Assembly (NCBI GenBank): GCA_905250075.1
Contig: CAJNOP010000552.1
Span: 78,976-142,975, forward strand
Length of the DNA stretch: 64,000 nt
Source of the DNA: Rotaria sp. Silwood1
Taxonomy: Eukaryota > Rotifera > Eurotatoria > Philodinida > Philodinidae
Direction of reading: 5' to 3'
The notes beneath the pieces were generated by a model. The model was given only the letters and a program-made list of their open reading frames with translations, ran no database searches and had not been told where the DNA came from. The position numbers and the translations under genes were made by a program. Each line of letters opens with the position of its first letter. Position 1 is the first letter of the stretch. This document shows positions 47,272 to 59,143 of this stretch, piece after piece.

Positions 47272-50200
47272 GCTTCAGAAAATGTTGAATTCACCACAAG
47301 TCCAATAAAAAGCTCGCCACAATTATCTCAAGGTATGCATATAAGACTTCAATTTACGCGGCACATATATGCAGGACTTGAGATATCTAGAATGGCTCTT
47401 AACTAGAATTCGGTCACTGTTCAAAATTGCAAGCATATACTCAGTGACCAACCATAACTGACGCTGAGCTACATAATAGCCAATCTTACAGATACTTACA
47501 TTATTAGTCATTCATCATGTAACGATGTTTGGCCAAGACTTTTACTCAGTAGAATGTAAGAAATACAGTTTTTGTTGGTATAGTTGTTGATAAACCAAAT
47601 GAGAAAGGCAGCCGACATTTGTCCAGTTAACTCAAATTGCTGGAGAACATAAAAACCATCTTCATATGCCGTTAAAAATAAGAATCTCGAAAAAAGCGTA
47701 TCTGGGTTCAGGGAGTAGTAAAGTATCTCGATCCGAGTGAGATGTAGCAGAAATACTGGATGAGGAAAAATATCTTTCTACAAGCTGGAACACGTTTACC
47801 GGTTGAATTCGGCTTTCATCGCCAAAATTTAGTCAACCAGCTAACTTAACTTCGAATTGCCTTAAACTTCTCATGTCTAGGCGAGAATTATGTGTTTAAG
47901 GTAACTATGTCTCACTATTTAGAAAAGTGGTAGATAGAAGTGGTCACTTTGCATTGCTTTGCAAATTTTTTCGAAGATTGACAGAGAATCATGCGCTACA
48001 AAATGAGCATTTGTTTTCCCGAGTTGATAAATTGGCTAGAACATTTAGGGTAAATTTCTAGCATGGCTGAAGCTGAACGGTGGAATCAGAAATATTTTTC
48101 AGAGCTTCTTCAACAGCCTTCGCAACCAAATGGGCAAACCCATAAGGAATTACCAATATCAACATGCTCGATTTTCAAAAGTAAAAATAAGTATGTTAGG
48201 ATTGTAGAGCGCTCTCGACTCGGTAATATCACGTACCTATTTTCTCAAAAAGAATGTGACTATCTATTAGGTTTGACATCAGATGATCCTTTAAGACGGA
48301 AGTTGATACATCAGTAGAGTATTTCAAACCCATTTTGTTAGTTTAAAAAACACGTGACATTGCGAAGCCGGCAATGCTCTAAAATCCTAGCATACTTATT
48401 TTCATTTTTGCAAAATCGAGAATTTTAATCCCGTACTTTCTGCGAATGCTTCGGTTTGGTTCTGCAAACTTTGTCACAGAAACTCTAGAAGGTTTTTCTG
48501 ACTGTTGTGTCGGGTTTCTAAGCGTACTAGTAATTTATCCTCAAAATTTCAGTCCATCTATTGATCCACGAAAAAAGTTGATCATTTTCTAATGATAACA
48601 CACCTTTGATACCCTATCAAGGAATAATTTTGATAATACACAGATTTTCGTAATCGATACAGGGTGTAGCTATTCATGTTGGTGAGACACATGTGTACTA
48701 CCTGGAGAACTGCCGAGAGAGTCATTGAGAGATGGAAACAACAGTTACGCAAACATATCACATGACAAGGAGACAACTGTTCATGTTTGAAACTCATTTT
48801 CGTCTGAGCTCATTCCTATTGTTCACAATTGACCTTCTCATATAAATTTACTGTTGTAGCATAGCACTTATGAAAAGTTCTTCTTTTTCTGCTTTTTTCG
48901 GATTTCCTTCTTTTTTTTTGAAAAATTCCTTCTCAAAATCCTTCTTTTTGGTAACCCCATCGCTGAGAGCCCTGGGTAAATATAATTTTCAAATCTTAAT
49001 TGCCCTTTTTTCCTTTCAAAATCGATGCAATTAACTGGAAATTATCAGTAAGCAGTTTTTTTTAATGTTTTTACTCCAGTTTTAGTTGTTTTTATTCTTC
49101 GAATAGCAGTGAAGTAAGTAAGATTCTATTTGAACCAATTTTTATTCATTTTTAGGTTTGCTAAAATGTAAACTTTAGTCTGATGAGTTTTTTTTTAAAT
49201 AGGTGCCTCTCTATTCGTTTCATCTATCTATTCGACGATTAATAAATGATTTTTTTTCTTGTTTTGAGAGAGGGAGAAATGGAAAGAGTAAGAATAAGTA
49301 GATTAATAAGCGATAGAGATAGACTGACAAGGAGTAGAGTACCTTAATAGAGCTGGGGAAGTGAGTCATACTCCACGGAAACGTCTCGTGTGGACCCCCA
49401 TTTACTAAAGACCTTCCAGTCAACCCCTAAAATCTCGGCAATCAACATATAATGTGCCATTTGATTTCAATCCAAAATCAGGACAAAAAAACACTTGATT
49501 TCAAATATAAATGGAGATCTTGGAAGATCTTTAGGATTATTCTTATAATTGTACAGGTACATACCCACATCAAAAAAGGGATCATATATGTATATATTCA
49601 TATGAATAATTCTAAAGACTTTCTAGACCCTAGTCCTTCGATCCCGAAAAAAGGGTCTGTTTAGGCACATTTAACACACGATAATTCTCAAAACTGATGA
49701 GACGATACGTGTTGAAAAGAGAGCGATGAAGAATAGGGATGGGAAGTTATCGTTACTTGGGTAACTGGTAACTCTTCTCCTCTAATCGAAACCTTCTATT
49801 TCCATGATAAAATCGCACAAAAAATGCGCTCATATTAAACGATGTTGACCATTATGATTTAATTCATGAGAACAATGCACGTAACGTTTGAATTCAGTAG
49901 AAAGAAAAATCGAGCTGAATAACATAGGTTTCAATGAAAACTATGTCATCCAACTTAGTTTTTGATGCTAAACAACGAAAAAACTAACGAATAGGAAATT
50001 CAGAGTGGTATCCAAAATCGAGCCATGTCGTTCAATATAGAGTATACGATGATTACAAGTGTTTTTTCAGCGAGACTTTTTTTGAGAAATTTGAACAATT
50101 AGTTTGGTAGAATATTTGAAATGCCCTCTATCTCTTTTTTAAACAGTGTATTGAGTTTTGTGCGTCTCAAATACAAAGTCTAAAAAACTAAGTGAAGCTT

Positions 50201-50818
50201 GACATAATAGTAGGAAAAGTTTTCAATGCTGAAGAAATCATCATATAAAATATTCTGTATATTTCATTGATTTGAGGCCAAAATACTCTTAGAACCTCTA
50301 CTGTAGGACATCTTCTATGCAGTCGTGTGTGCCTATCTTCTGGTTTCGAAAGTAGTATTCGATACCTTTTGTTTATAACTAGTGTCTTTATTGGATGACA
50401 AAATGGTGATAATTGATCGTTTTGCAAAGCAGCGTTCTAATTATTTATGATGATGAGATTCGAATTGCATTATAATTGAAATGGCTTTCGAAGTCTCTCA
50501 AAACTTTGTAAGATAAGTTGAGAAAACTTCATTTCGAAGGAAAATACCGTATTTTGTTCAGTTCTTTTCGTGGAAACCGGTGACCGATCTTAGCTTCTTC
50601 TGAAAAATTGATTAGGCAGCTATTTTTAAATCAATGAAAACCCAAAGACCAGTTCTGATTTACAGACTTGATATGGAACTATTACAGATCTAGTAGTGAT
50701 CGTTCCATCATGCACGTTCCTTCTAAAAACTAGAGAAGTTTTTCAAAAATATAGTGTTTCTTAGGCTATGATGGATGAAAGTTTTGGCCATTTTTCAGAT
50801 AAATAATTACTTCATGTT
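47272..50818. other. Intergenic region, no gene recognised
   Basis: A 3.5-kb stretch. The frame 48063-48317 (+, 84 residues) begins at an ATG and has a mixed, protein-like composition (RWNQKYFSELL, YVRIVERSRLG), but no family was recognised. A CCTTCTTTTT-rich segment lies at 48876-48965. A TAGGGATGGGAAG word at 49735 resembles hAT ends, but no partner was found. Confidence 0.5.
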
Positions 50819-51952
50819 ATGAATACGTATAAAAAATGCCATCTATTATTCGTCTACGTCACTTTAACTGTATTTTTCATCGTCTTCATGCGACAACGAT
50901 ACATAACTTTCAAGCGCAATCTACTGGTTACGAAAATGGCTAGAGACGTTTCTTGTATCAAAGCCTCTAACAATACTATACATCTTAATCCTAATGTTTT
51001 AAACCGTTCACTCAATGCCTTAGCTGTAGACAAGAAAACAATTTTTGAAGAATGTCGAAGTTTTAGCCAAAAGTCTCGACTGCTGGGGCCCTTATTAAGA
51101 AATTCCAGTAATGGACAACTCTATTTTCCAACAGTTGCTGCAAGTTTACAAAATGTTCATCTGATTATGCGTTATTCACCTCGTTCCGAAGCAGAAGGAG
51201 GGCTGAACCTAACCGTAGCAACTTCATATTTGATATCAAAAAATTTACAGCGTTTGTCCCAGAGTCAGAGAAACAGAACTCGAATTACCGTGTTTCTAAG
51301 TGAACAGTTTGATACATACACTTACTCACGATTGGATGCCTGGTTTCGTTGTGTATATGAACCCTACACAAATTCTACAGTGATTATGCGTGCGCCAGCT
51401 GGCAATCAAAAGAGCTGGGAATTCTCAATGGATTACGTACAAAGGCATTCATTGATTGAACTCGACACAATCATCTTTCAATTGGAAAGCGATTATGTGT
51501 GCGAGTCTGATATGTTAGAAGATACCATTGAGTTCTTTGCTAGTCACAACCCCTGCTTCGTTCATCCGTCAGATTATCCTGATCGATACACAATGTCGAT
51601 CAATGACGATGACAAGCATATTACAGTCGTTGCCGGACGCACAAGAATTTGGCGATCCATTACTTCGTCAACAGTGAGCTATGCAAGCCGATTGCGAACA
51701 CTTGTTGCCTTTGCTGAGGTTCTTTTTCAGCCCAAAAATGACTGGGCTAATAGCAAACTGATTCGTAATCTAGGAGGTCATGCTACAATATTTTCAGCTA
51801 TTCCTTCTCACTGTGCTCATCTTGAAGCTGTCTTTCGCAATGATGGTCCATTACAAGGTATATCAGTTGCACCCTTTTACAAGGATTGGTGGGCGATGGG
51901 GCGGCAAGCACTTGTCGAAGCACAAACTTATGCATCTTACCCTATCATATAG
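50819..51952 (+). CDS. Membrane-anchored, bacterial-type glycosyltransferase-like protein, intronless
   Basis: 377 residues in one exon. One hydrophobic segment near the N terminus (about 8-24, flanked by basic residues) predicts a type II membrane protein with a lumenal or extracellular catalytic part. The C-terminal two thirds have words I associate with an uncharacterised bacterial glycosyltransferase-like family: a LESDYVCESDML acidic motif (like the LEDDY/DxD metal-binding motif), PSDYPDRY, RIWRSITSSTVSYAS, and ATIFSAIPSHCAHLE. The asparagines of several NxS/T sequons could be glycosylated. It has no introns, unlike most neighbours, and lies alone between repeat-rich regions. The family assignment is from memory of motif style; substrate is unknown. 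Confidence 0.55.
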   Translation: MNTYKKCHLLFVYVTLTVFFIVFMRQRYITFKRNLLVTKMARDVSCIKASNNTIHLNPNVLNRSLNALAVDKKTIFEECRSFSQKSRLLGPLLRNSSNGQLYFPTVAASLQNVHLIMRYSPRSEAEGGLNLTVATSYLISKNLQRLSQSQRNRTRITVFLSEQFDTYTYSRLDAWFRCVYEPYTNSTVIMRAPAGNQKSWEFSMDYVQRHSLIELDTIIFQLESDYVCESDMLEDTIEFFASHNPCFVHPSDYPDRYTMSINDDDKHITVVAGRTRIWRSITSSTVSYASRLRTLVAFAEVLFQPKNDWANSKLIRNLGGHATIFSAIPSHCAHLEAVFRNDGPLQGISVAPFYKDWWAMGRQALVEAQTYASYPII

Positions 51953-54028
51953 ATGTGAGCTATATTTTCGTAATAAAAGGTATCAGCTTTCTTAGTTGTA
52001 TTTCTCTCGATACTTTCTATTGTTTCACTTAGAACACCTAAAATTTATTGAAATTTCAAAAATTTCTATTCGGGAGTTGAGTGTGGTTGTGAGTTTCAGT
52101 TTTCTGCTCATCAATACCCATACCTTTGGCATTAATTTTTAGGAATTTTCTGAATTCGACACAGATAATTCGTCCGAACGCTTACTGTTTAGTATTGATG
52201 AATATTATGTGCGATGCGCTTTAATTTGTTATAAAAGCTGTTCTTGATATTAGTAGAAACCAATGTTACTTTCCCCTCTCTGGAAAAGATATTTTTACGT
52301 ATATTGTAGTCTCTCAACATAATTTTGATTAGAAAAAACAACAAAAATCTAACTTGTATCACATAGTTTTTTTTGTCTTTATAAGTATATATTACAGATA
52401 ATGTTATGATCAAATTTTTCGTTTATTATATAACAAAATTTTTCAACCTCTAACGAAAGCAATAAAAAATAGTGTATGAATTGGTAAAGAATTTCTTCGA
52501 AGCATTTTAACATGCATCATACTTAAAGTGAATAAGTGAAGGAAAGAAAATCTTGTTAGGTATTGATCAATAAAAACATTGTGATTGAATATGCAAAATA
52601 ATTCAACTTTCCATAGCGTTAGTCTTACGAGAGGCCATTTGTCGGTGTCGGTTCATTGTGCAGCTCAGATATAGTATATATTGTAGACATTAGTGAATTA
52701 TGTTGACTATCAAGAGGACTTTGCAGTAAATGAAGCATACCTTCTTTGATAACTTGGCATCTCGGAAAGATGTCGGTTAAACATTATGGAATTTTTCATG
52801 GAAGTTATCTAATTGAAATATTTGTGTTGGCTAAGTTTCAAGTCAAAATTTTCAACTATGACTTTTCTGACAAAGTAGGTGAAGACAGTAAATACTCACT
52901 AGAAACTTGTTGTGTCACAAGAAATAAACTACAAGCACGACCTCACTTGATAGTTGATATTGTTTACAAATGTTCACAGGATGCATTGCGTCTTGATGGT
53001 ACCGCAAACACACATCAAGGAATGTTCTCTAGTTAGTTGAGAATAGAGAGAGTTTATCTCATGCTGAACATCGATCAGAATTCGATTTTGTTAAATAATC
53101 TTCGTCAGTTCAGGAACGAATTTGTATTTATCTGAAAACAAAATAGCTTGTATTTTTCAATTACAATATTAATATTGGTGTTTTACACTTCAACTGAATT
53201 CTATTGAAGTGCTGTTCATTCTAAGATTAAGTAAAAAAATCAATGAACGAGGGAAATCAGGAGTAGCAAACGAGAAGCGTAGCGGCGTAACCAGAGTTTT
53301 GGCGATGGTGGGGCTCAGCAACACTTAAATATCCGGTGGTAGGGCTCAGGTTACTGAGGTCTGTGAGGTGGTAGGGCTTGTGAAAGGATTCAGCTGACGA
53401 TGCTAACACCGGTGGTAGGGCTGAGCCCCCCTGGCCCTACCTTGGTTACGCCACTGTGGCTTATCAATGACTCTTACTCAAACTGTCGTGTAATATACTG
53501 TTTAAACAATATAATTAATAACTATTCGCCATAATTCATTGGTGTAGTATAATTCATTTTTTTTTTATTAAAATCTTACATAAAATCATTTTTTTGTGTT
53601 AGGATCACCTTTTTCCATAAAAAACCTTTAATATTAATTATGATCTGTAGAAGACAAAGAAGTTTAACATTTTATTTAAAACTGCAAAATTTATTAGAAA
53701 AGATAAAATTGGGTTATTTCAAATCTGAGAGAAATTGAAATTTACTCTTTAAATATGTTGTTTATATTGTGATTGGAAAATTTTAATGAATTTTTATCTA
53801 TTGCAGGAATAGTCTTTCAAACAATGTGTTTCTATTCAAACTCTATTTTTATAATTTAAAATGATATTCTTTCAAATCACAAGTCTTATTTGAACAAACA
53901 TTAATTTCGATCGAGAGTATGTTTATTATGATGACCAAACATGAAAAATTAATGATTAGTTGTTTGGTTAATATATTTTTTATGTTATTAGAAAAACAAT
54001 AGTTTGAATTGATGTAATTCTAGTACCA
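51953..54028. other. Intergenic region with a decayed GGGGCTCAG repeat
   Basis: The frame 52746-53036 (+, 96 residues) is open but unrecognised. A G-rich/C-rich pair (GAGTGTGGTTGTGAG, then ATACCCATACC) lies at 52078-52125. The repeat at 53279-53456 is described separately. Confidence 0.5.
53279..53456. mobile_element. Miniature inverted-repeat element with CAGTGGCGTAACC end
   Basis: The right end read inwards is CAGTGGCGTAACCAAGG followed by GGGGGGCTCAG. The left end starts TAGCGGCGTAACCAGAG, then GGGGCTCAG. It belongs to the same family as the intronic element at 19210-19385, sharing GGCGTARCCAAGG and GGGGCTCAG words. A clear target duplication was not found. Confidence 0.65.
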
Positions 54029-54860
54029 TTAGTATGGATAAACATATCCAGGATAATAACCAACAAAATAACCGCCAACTCTAGGATAGCCTCCAACCAT
54101 TTGTCCATATGTTGGATTTGGATTTCCACCCATTACATTATCAAGATATGTACCTAATGGACCTAAATTAAAAGAAATAGTTAAAGAATATTTGTTTTTC
54201 AATGAAGATTTTTTATGTATTTATCATTATTCATTTGAATAAAAATAAATTACGCTTTAGATTTTTCATAAAAATTTAAATTTTATAACAAATAATGACA
54301 CAATCATTATCAAGACAATACTCTTGAAAATTATAAACGAACATATCATACGTAAGTATTAATTATATATGTAGTATCTACTAAACTTATTCAACAACGT
54401 TTATTTTGACTTTTTTGCGTTATCTTCATCAGAAAACAAAACAAATTCAAATAGTGATTCAAATAGAGAAAAATATATCCTCTAAGAATATAAGAAACAA
54501 AGCGCTTATCAGATTCCGAAAGTTGGGGTTCTCCGAAAACTGAACAGTCCCTTTTCAATACCTAGAACACACAAGTTTAGTTTTATTTAGAGTAAACGAA
54601 GCCATAGAGAAAACAATTTTTTATAAAATAACACGTTAATAGTAGAAAAACACATTCATAGACTTTTATAAGGTTGTCAGATGTCAACAAAAAAGGGTCG
54701 TTGAAAATTCGAAGATTATAAAAGTGGAAAATAAATCATAGTCTAATAATATTAGCGATAAAAATTTAGGATTCTTACTGTTTAATCCACCAGGAATATT
54801 TCGTTCAATCCACATATCAGATGCCAATTCTGCAAGTACCTGAGGATTGCCACCATACAT
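54029..54860 (-). CDS. Small Gly/Tyr-rich protein, two exons
   Basis: Exon 1 54779-54860 and exon 2 54029-54162, joined in phase (GTAAGAA donor, AATTTAG acceptor), give 71 residues. The sequence holds two NP-containing YGGNPQ/GGNPNP units and ends with a Gly/Tyr/Pro-rich tail (GGYPRVGGYFVGYYPG). I do not recognise the family. The frame stays open upstream of the chosen ATG, so a further 5' exon or an earlier start is possible, and the gene may be longer. Confidence 0.5.
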
Positions 54861-55308
54861 ATTTAATATGTTATCAAATGTGTAGAGTACCAAGAAATAT
54901 TTCTGTGTTGATCAACGAAAAAAACTGATTTTATTGCACCTATTTATATACGATTTTGTTGTTATTTTTCGACGAAAAATATGAGAAAAAAAAGAGAAGT
55001 TTCTCAACCGTAACTATGAAAAATTGCGACGCAGTTACGCGTAGTTTTGATAAAAAAATCGAAGTGGCGCGTAATTACGAGTTTTTTTTCGCAACTATGC
55101 GTAACATCCTCACAATTTTGCGCAATTACGGGTTAAGGTGTAATTGCAATTACGTGATAATTGCGTCGCAGTTGCTAAAAAAGAGAGGACATTGACTTGA
55201 TTGATGTTGATTGAATATACGTTTTTGCGCACCTATATACACCCATTTTATTTTGAGTGTATATTTAGGGTTTTTGCGCTGTTCTTTTATGAAATTTTTT
55301 CTGAAATA
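54861..55308. other. Intergenic stretch with a CG-rich repeated word
   Basis: At about 55015-55175 the words GCGTAATTACG, CGCAATTACG, GACGCAGTTACGCG and GCGTCGCAGTTGC recur in both orientations. This is unusual in a genome this AT-rich. No gene was recognised. Confidence 0.6.
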
Positions 55309-56301
55309 ACGTGCGACGCAAAAGTAATGGCACAAAATCTTGACCAATATTTCACTTCGATAGAAAGGCGCTGAAAAAAAGCTTTTTTTATCAAATGATA
55401 GCGCTTTTCCTTTTCTTTCGAATAGTATATCATTTATTTTTATACTACGTCTATAAATGAAGCAGCATAATAAAAAAGAGAGGCACCCTTTAAAAAATTC
55501 TCCACTTTTTTGCAGAAATGTGGCGCAAAATGTCGATCCTTATATCTCTTCGATAAATATGTGCTAAAAAGAAAGCTTTGGTACCAATTTGATGCGAAAA
55601 AATTTTCTTCTCTTTCGAACGGTTTATGATTTATATTTAACATATGTTTATAAATGAAATGAGACAGAAAAGAAAGAGTAACACTCGCACAGTGAATTTG
55701 CAATTTTTGTATGAACTCGTCAAAATATATCTTATAGATAACAATTAATTATAATAACTGCCATCTGAAAGATGGCTTAAAGAACTTTGAAAAAGTGTAA
55801 ATAATCACGTTTTACAAGAGCTTTTTAAAGAGTATAAAAAAATCGAATTGATCATTATCTATCAAGATACTGTCGATGATTTCATATTGAAAATCTTAAA
55901 TTGTTTGCCTAAGTGTTTCTCTTTCTTTATTGTCTCATTTCATTTATGTACATGTGTTAAATATGAATCATATGTCGTTCGAAAGAGGAGAAAATTTCGC
56001 ACCAATCGGTACTAATACTTTCTTCTTGAAACATGTTTATCGAAGAGTTATACAAGAAGCACAGAAGTCAACATTTTGTGCTGTTTTTCTGAATTTCACA
56101 AAAAATGTGGAATTTTTTTAAGAGTGTCTCCCTTTTTCATGATGCTGTTTCATTTATAGATGTAGTATAAGAATAAAGGATATACTATATTCGAAAGAGG
56201 AAGAAAAGCGCTATCTTCTGATAAAAAAGCTTTTTTTAGCACCTTTGTATTGAAGTGAAATACTGATTAATATTTTGTGCCATTACTTTTGCATCGTACG
56301 C
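55309..56301. mobile_element. Complete foldback Tc1/mariner-like element
   Basis: A 993-bp inverted-repeat element. The ends ACGTGCGACGCAAAAG on the left and GCGTACGATGCAAAAG (read inwards) on the right both continue TAATGGCACAAAATMTT. TA duplications flank it (55307-55308 and 56302-56303). Arms of about 400 bp pair through words such as AAAAGCTTTTTTTA, ATAGTATATC and CTATAAATGAA. The centre lies near 55790. It carries no transposase; open frames at 55440-55703 and 55930-56121 are arm sequence. A decayed relative is at 7125-8945. Confidence 0.85.
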
Positions 56302-56307
56302 TAATAT

Positions 56308-56470
56308 ATCAATGTTTGATACAATTATTGGTAAACGAGATGAAAAATCAATACAACGAAATAGTAAAAATAAAGAACTCCATATTCGATTACCAGAACT
56401 TACTTTTAGATGTTTGATGAATAGTGAACGTTATAAAGATGGTTGAAATAGTCAAGTAGAATATCCTCAA
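56308..56470 (+). pseudogene. Coding-like fragment with an in-frame TGA
   Basis: Immediately right of the mariner-type element, a plus-strand frame reads protein-like (MFDTIIGKRDEKS, LPELTFRCLMNSERYKDG) and then meets TGA at 56443-56445, after which the frame continues (NSQVEYPQ) to a possible GTATAT donor. No start or downstream exon was found. It is probably a relic exon; the family is unknown. Confidence 0.4.
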
Positions 56471-56614
56471 GTATATGTGACTAAGTTTTGAAGGATTTTT
56501 CCATTTTGAATGTAACACTCACGAATGGAAGCACAATTTTTAAATCGTTACACGCTCATCGAGTACTTTTGTAGATGTGCAATACCAGCGACAGAGAAAA
56601 GTGTGAATGCAAGT

Positions 56615-56710
56615 GTCGTGGGTTGGTGGGTAGGTGCGGGTCTTCTATTCTCTCAGAACGAACACCCACAGTCCATACCCACCCATATTCACATCCATAC
56701 TCATACCTTC
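56615..56710. repeat. GT-rich/AC-rich hairpin with telomere-like units
   Basis: GTGGGTTGGTGGGTAGGTGCGGG on the left pairs loosely with CACCCACAGTCCATACCCACCC further right, plus a CACATCCATACTCATACC tail. It is the same class as 841-944. Confidence 0.65.
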
Positions 56711-58218
56711 GAATTCTGCCATAAACCCATTTGTAAATTATCATCTCTATTTATTACGACTAATACTTTATGAGAAGTTAGAATAATACCATTTTGAATA
56801 GTGACAGGATGTTAACAATGAGATTATCAGACAAGTAACGGTAGTCGAAACGACTCGCTTGAACTTCGACTAAAGTCATTCGATCAATTTTGAGTATTCT
56901 CATCAGATACATAAATGATGAGAGTAATCCTGAATGTTGACTAATCGACTTCTCTTCAAATATGCAAGATTAAAATGAGGCGAACACTAAGAAATTGTCA
57001 CTTAGTTCATTCTCTCTTCACCAAACTTTCGTTCTTTTTTATCCTAACGACCCGAAGTGTACTGAGAATATTAAACCCTATCTGATTTTTCTAGCTACGG
57101 TGAGTGGCTAGCCGCTACGACGTCTCAATCTACATAACTAACAGATGATCCAATTTTGTTTAACATATAGTAGAAACACTTTTGCCTGCCTTCCTAAGTT
57201 AACAAATATAAAAGAAAAATTCTCGATGAGAAACTCTGATGTTTATGCTTCACTGTGGCGTATTAAACCTAGTTTTGGTGCACTATCGACATCCTATCAG
57301 GATCCTCGTCTCGAAGCGTTAATAAAGTCTCTCGAGAATCATAATGGATCTACATATTTTATCTAAAGTGCATTTTTGGTCAATCTAAGAAAAATCGCAT
57401 TACACCAAGGATCCTCGAAAGAACATTTTTTTAAAGCGTGTCAGCGCAAATCCATTCGGATTAAAATGTGGAACTCACAAGAGATGCTCTTACAGCCATA
57501 AAACGAATTTTTGGGATGCAGAAATCTCAATAGTTATAGGAAATACGTAGTTCAAATCGAATGCGCCTTTCAGTCTAGTCGATGATAGTATTGTCTATAT
57601 TTTCTGTGTTTCTAGGCGCTCTTATTACTTATTCACTTGGCACTGCTGCTCTCGATGATTTTCTGTTTCAAGTCATTTTCGTTAGTCATCTTTTGATTTG
57701 TCTTCATTTCATGGTCACTTTCAAACGGTACTGTTGCTCGTCGAAACGTGCGTTGACTTTTCTGTTATTTCTCTCAACTTGTTACAGCACGCTCTTTTGT
57801 TTCGAGTCAATACTCGATCACTTTCACTGAACGATTCTGTCAGCAGCGTCTTACTTTTGCGGGCTTAGGTGTTGGTGTGGGTATGAGTAATCCTTTCGCC
57901 ACAGTGATGCATCTATGTGTACAACCTACACCCACACCCTTAATATGGTCAAACCTATAATGACATATAAAATAATCGTTGACAAGTGTTATTGGCAAAA
58001 ATAAACAACATTTTTAACGAAAGTTTCAATTCAAATTAAATTATTTTAAACACTTTTTGATACGTTTCTAATTTCTTTATTCGATATGTACGCTCACTAT
58101 ATGGAAAAAAAAATATGAAATTTTTATTTCTAAATGAGAACAGTACAAATGTAAATTTGCTACTGATAAAACATGTGGAAAACAAAGTGACATAAAACTG
58201 TTGTGTTTATGAATAACT
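56711..58218. other. Intergenic region, no confident gene
   Basis: Two frames might be small genes or relics but have no recognisable motif: 57145-57366 (+) and 57582-57830 (+, 82 residues, strongly hydrophobic). A GT-rich hairpin lies at 57861-57940. Confidence 0.5.
57861..57940. repeat. GT-rich/AC-rich hairpin with telomere-like units
   Basis: GGGCTTAGGTGTTGGTGTGGG is followed after about 40 bp by ACAACCTACACCCACACCC. The two ends pair. It is the fourth member of the hairpin class. Confidence 0.7.
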
Positions 58219-59143
58219 TCATTTTTTTGGAATGTATTCAATAAAGGGCGCTTCTATTTGTAAGTGTCCATCTTGTGTTAAATGAGTTTCCAAATGATCA
58301 GTTTGTGTGCCCGGTGGAAGGGTAATCGATTTGTAAAAATAAGTTTTTTCTAAACATCGATTATCCTTTGATATGTGTTCACCTTGTATAATCAGATCAT
58401 TATTTTTGACTGACACTTTAATGTGTTCTGGACGATAATTTTTCATAGGTAGAGCCATGTGTAATTTTTTTTTATGTTCTCCTGCGTCAACAACTTTTGG
58501 TGTAAAAGCTGATGTATGAAAATGATGATAGTTGAATGATTGATCACGATATTGACCATATGGATGCAGATGATGACTATCACTTGCTTGTGATGATGAC
58601 TGAAGATAACGTTGTTGATGTTCACGATTACGTAGTGGTATATCCACAATCAGCAGATTATTTGGTGTTATATAAGATACCAAGTGATCTGCATCTAAAT
58701 ATTTAAATTAGAAATATAAATTAGAAATTTTGGACCATGATAAACATCTCACCAGCATGTTCATAAACAGCTTCAGGTAAATCGTATATTTTTTGTTCTT
58801 TCGTATTCTCACTATTACTATGATGATGCTTCTTTTTCGCTTCTATAATTAAAAGACGACCTTCAATTGTTGTTTTTATAGTCTCTGGATCAAAATCCGA
58901 GATATCCAGTTTTACACGATATTTTTCTCCATATATTGGTGATTGTAATGCTGGTGCAATCTTATGCTCGTGTTCTTTTTGCCGTTTTGGTTGATTAATC
59001 CAACGAAATGACATTGGTGTACTTAAATTAGTATCTGTCCATGGATCAAACAATTCAAAATCATTTCCAAAAGCATCCGAGTCAATTTGCTTATCATTTG
59101 AGCGACGACGGTAGCGATTCACTGGTAATGATGACATTGCCAT
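58219..59143 (-). CDS. Small heat-shock protein with two alpha-crystallin domains
   Basis: Exon 1 58753-59143 and exon 2 58219-58694, joined across a 58-bp intron (GTGAGA donor, ATTTAG acceptor), give 288 residues. A second acceptor six bases later (GCAG) would give 286. Small HSPs hold unfolding proteins in solution without ATP. The first alpha-crystallin-like domain (about residues 65-150) has YRVKLDISDFDPETIKTT and LLIIEAKKKHHH; the second (about 200-285) has LHMALPMKNYRPEHIKVSV, DLIIQGEHIS, and a KSITLPPGT / LQIEAPF end. Between them is a His/Ser/Gln-rich linker. Most animal sHSPs carry one such domain; two-domain forms are known in flatworms. No clear heat-shock element was found upstream by eye. 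Confidence 0.88.

Noticed and set aside
48063-48317. 84-residue frame as a gene
   Set aside because: Composition is protein-like, but there is no motif, exon partner or recognisable family.
55440-56121. Two similar frames on opposite strands (sharing an SHFIY-HMLN-like start)
   Set aside because: They are the arms of the mariner-type foldback element read in each direction.
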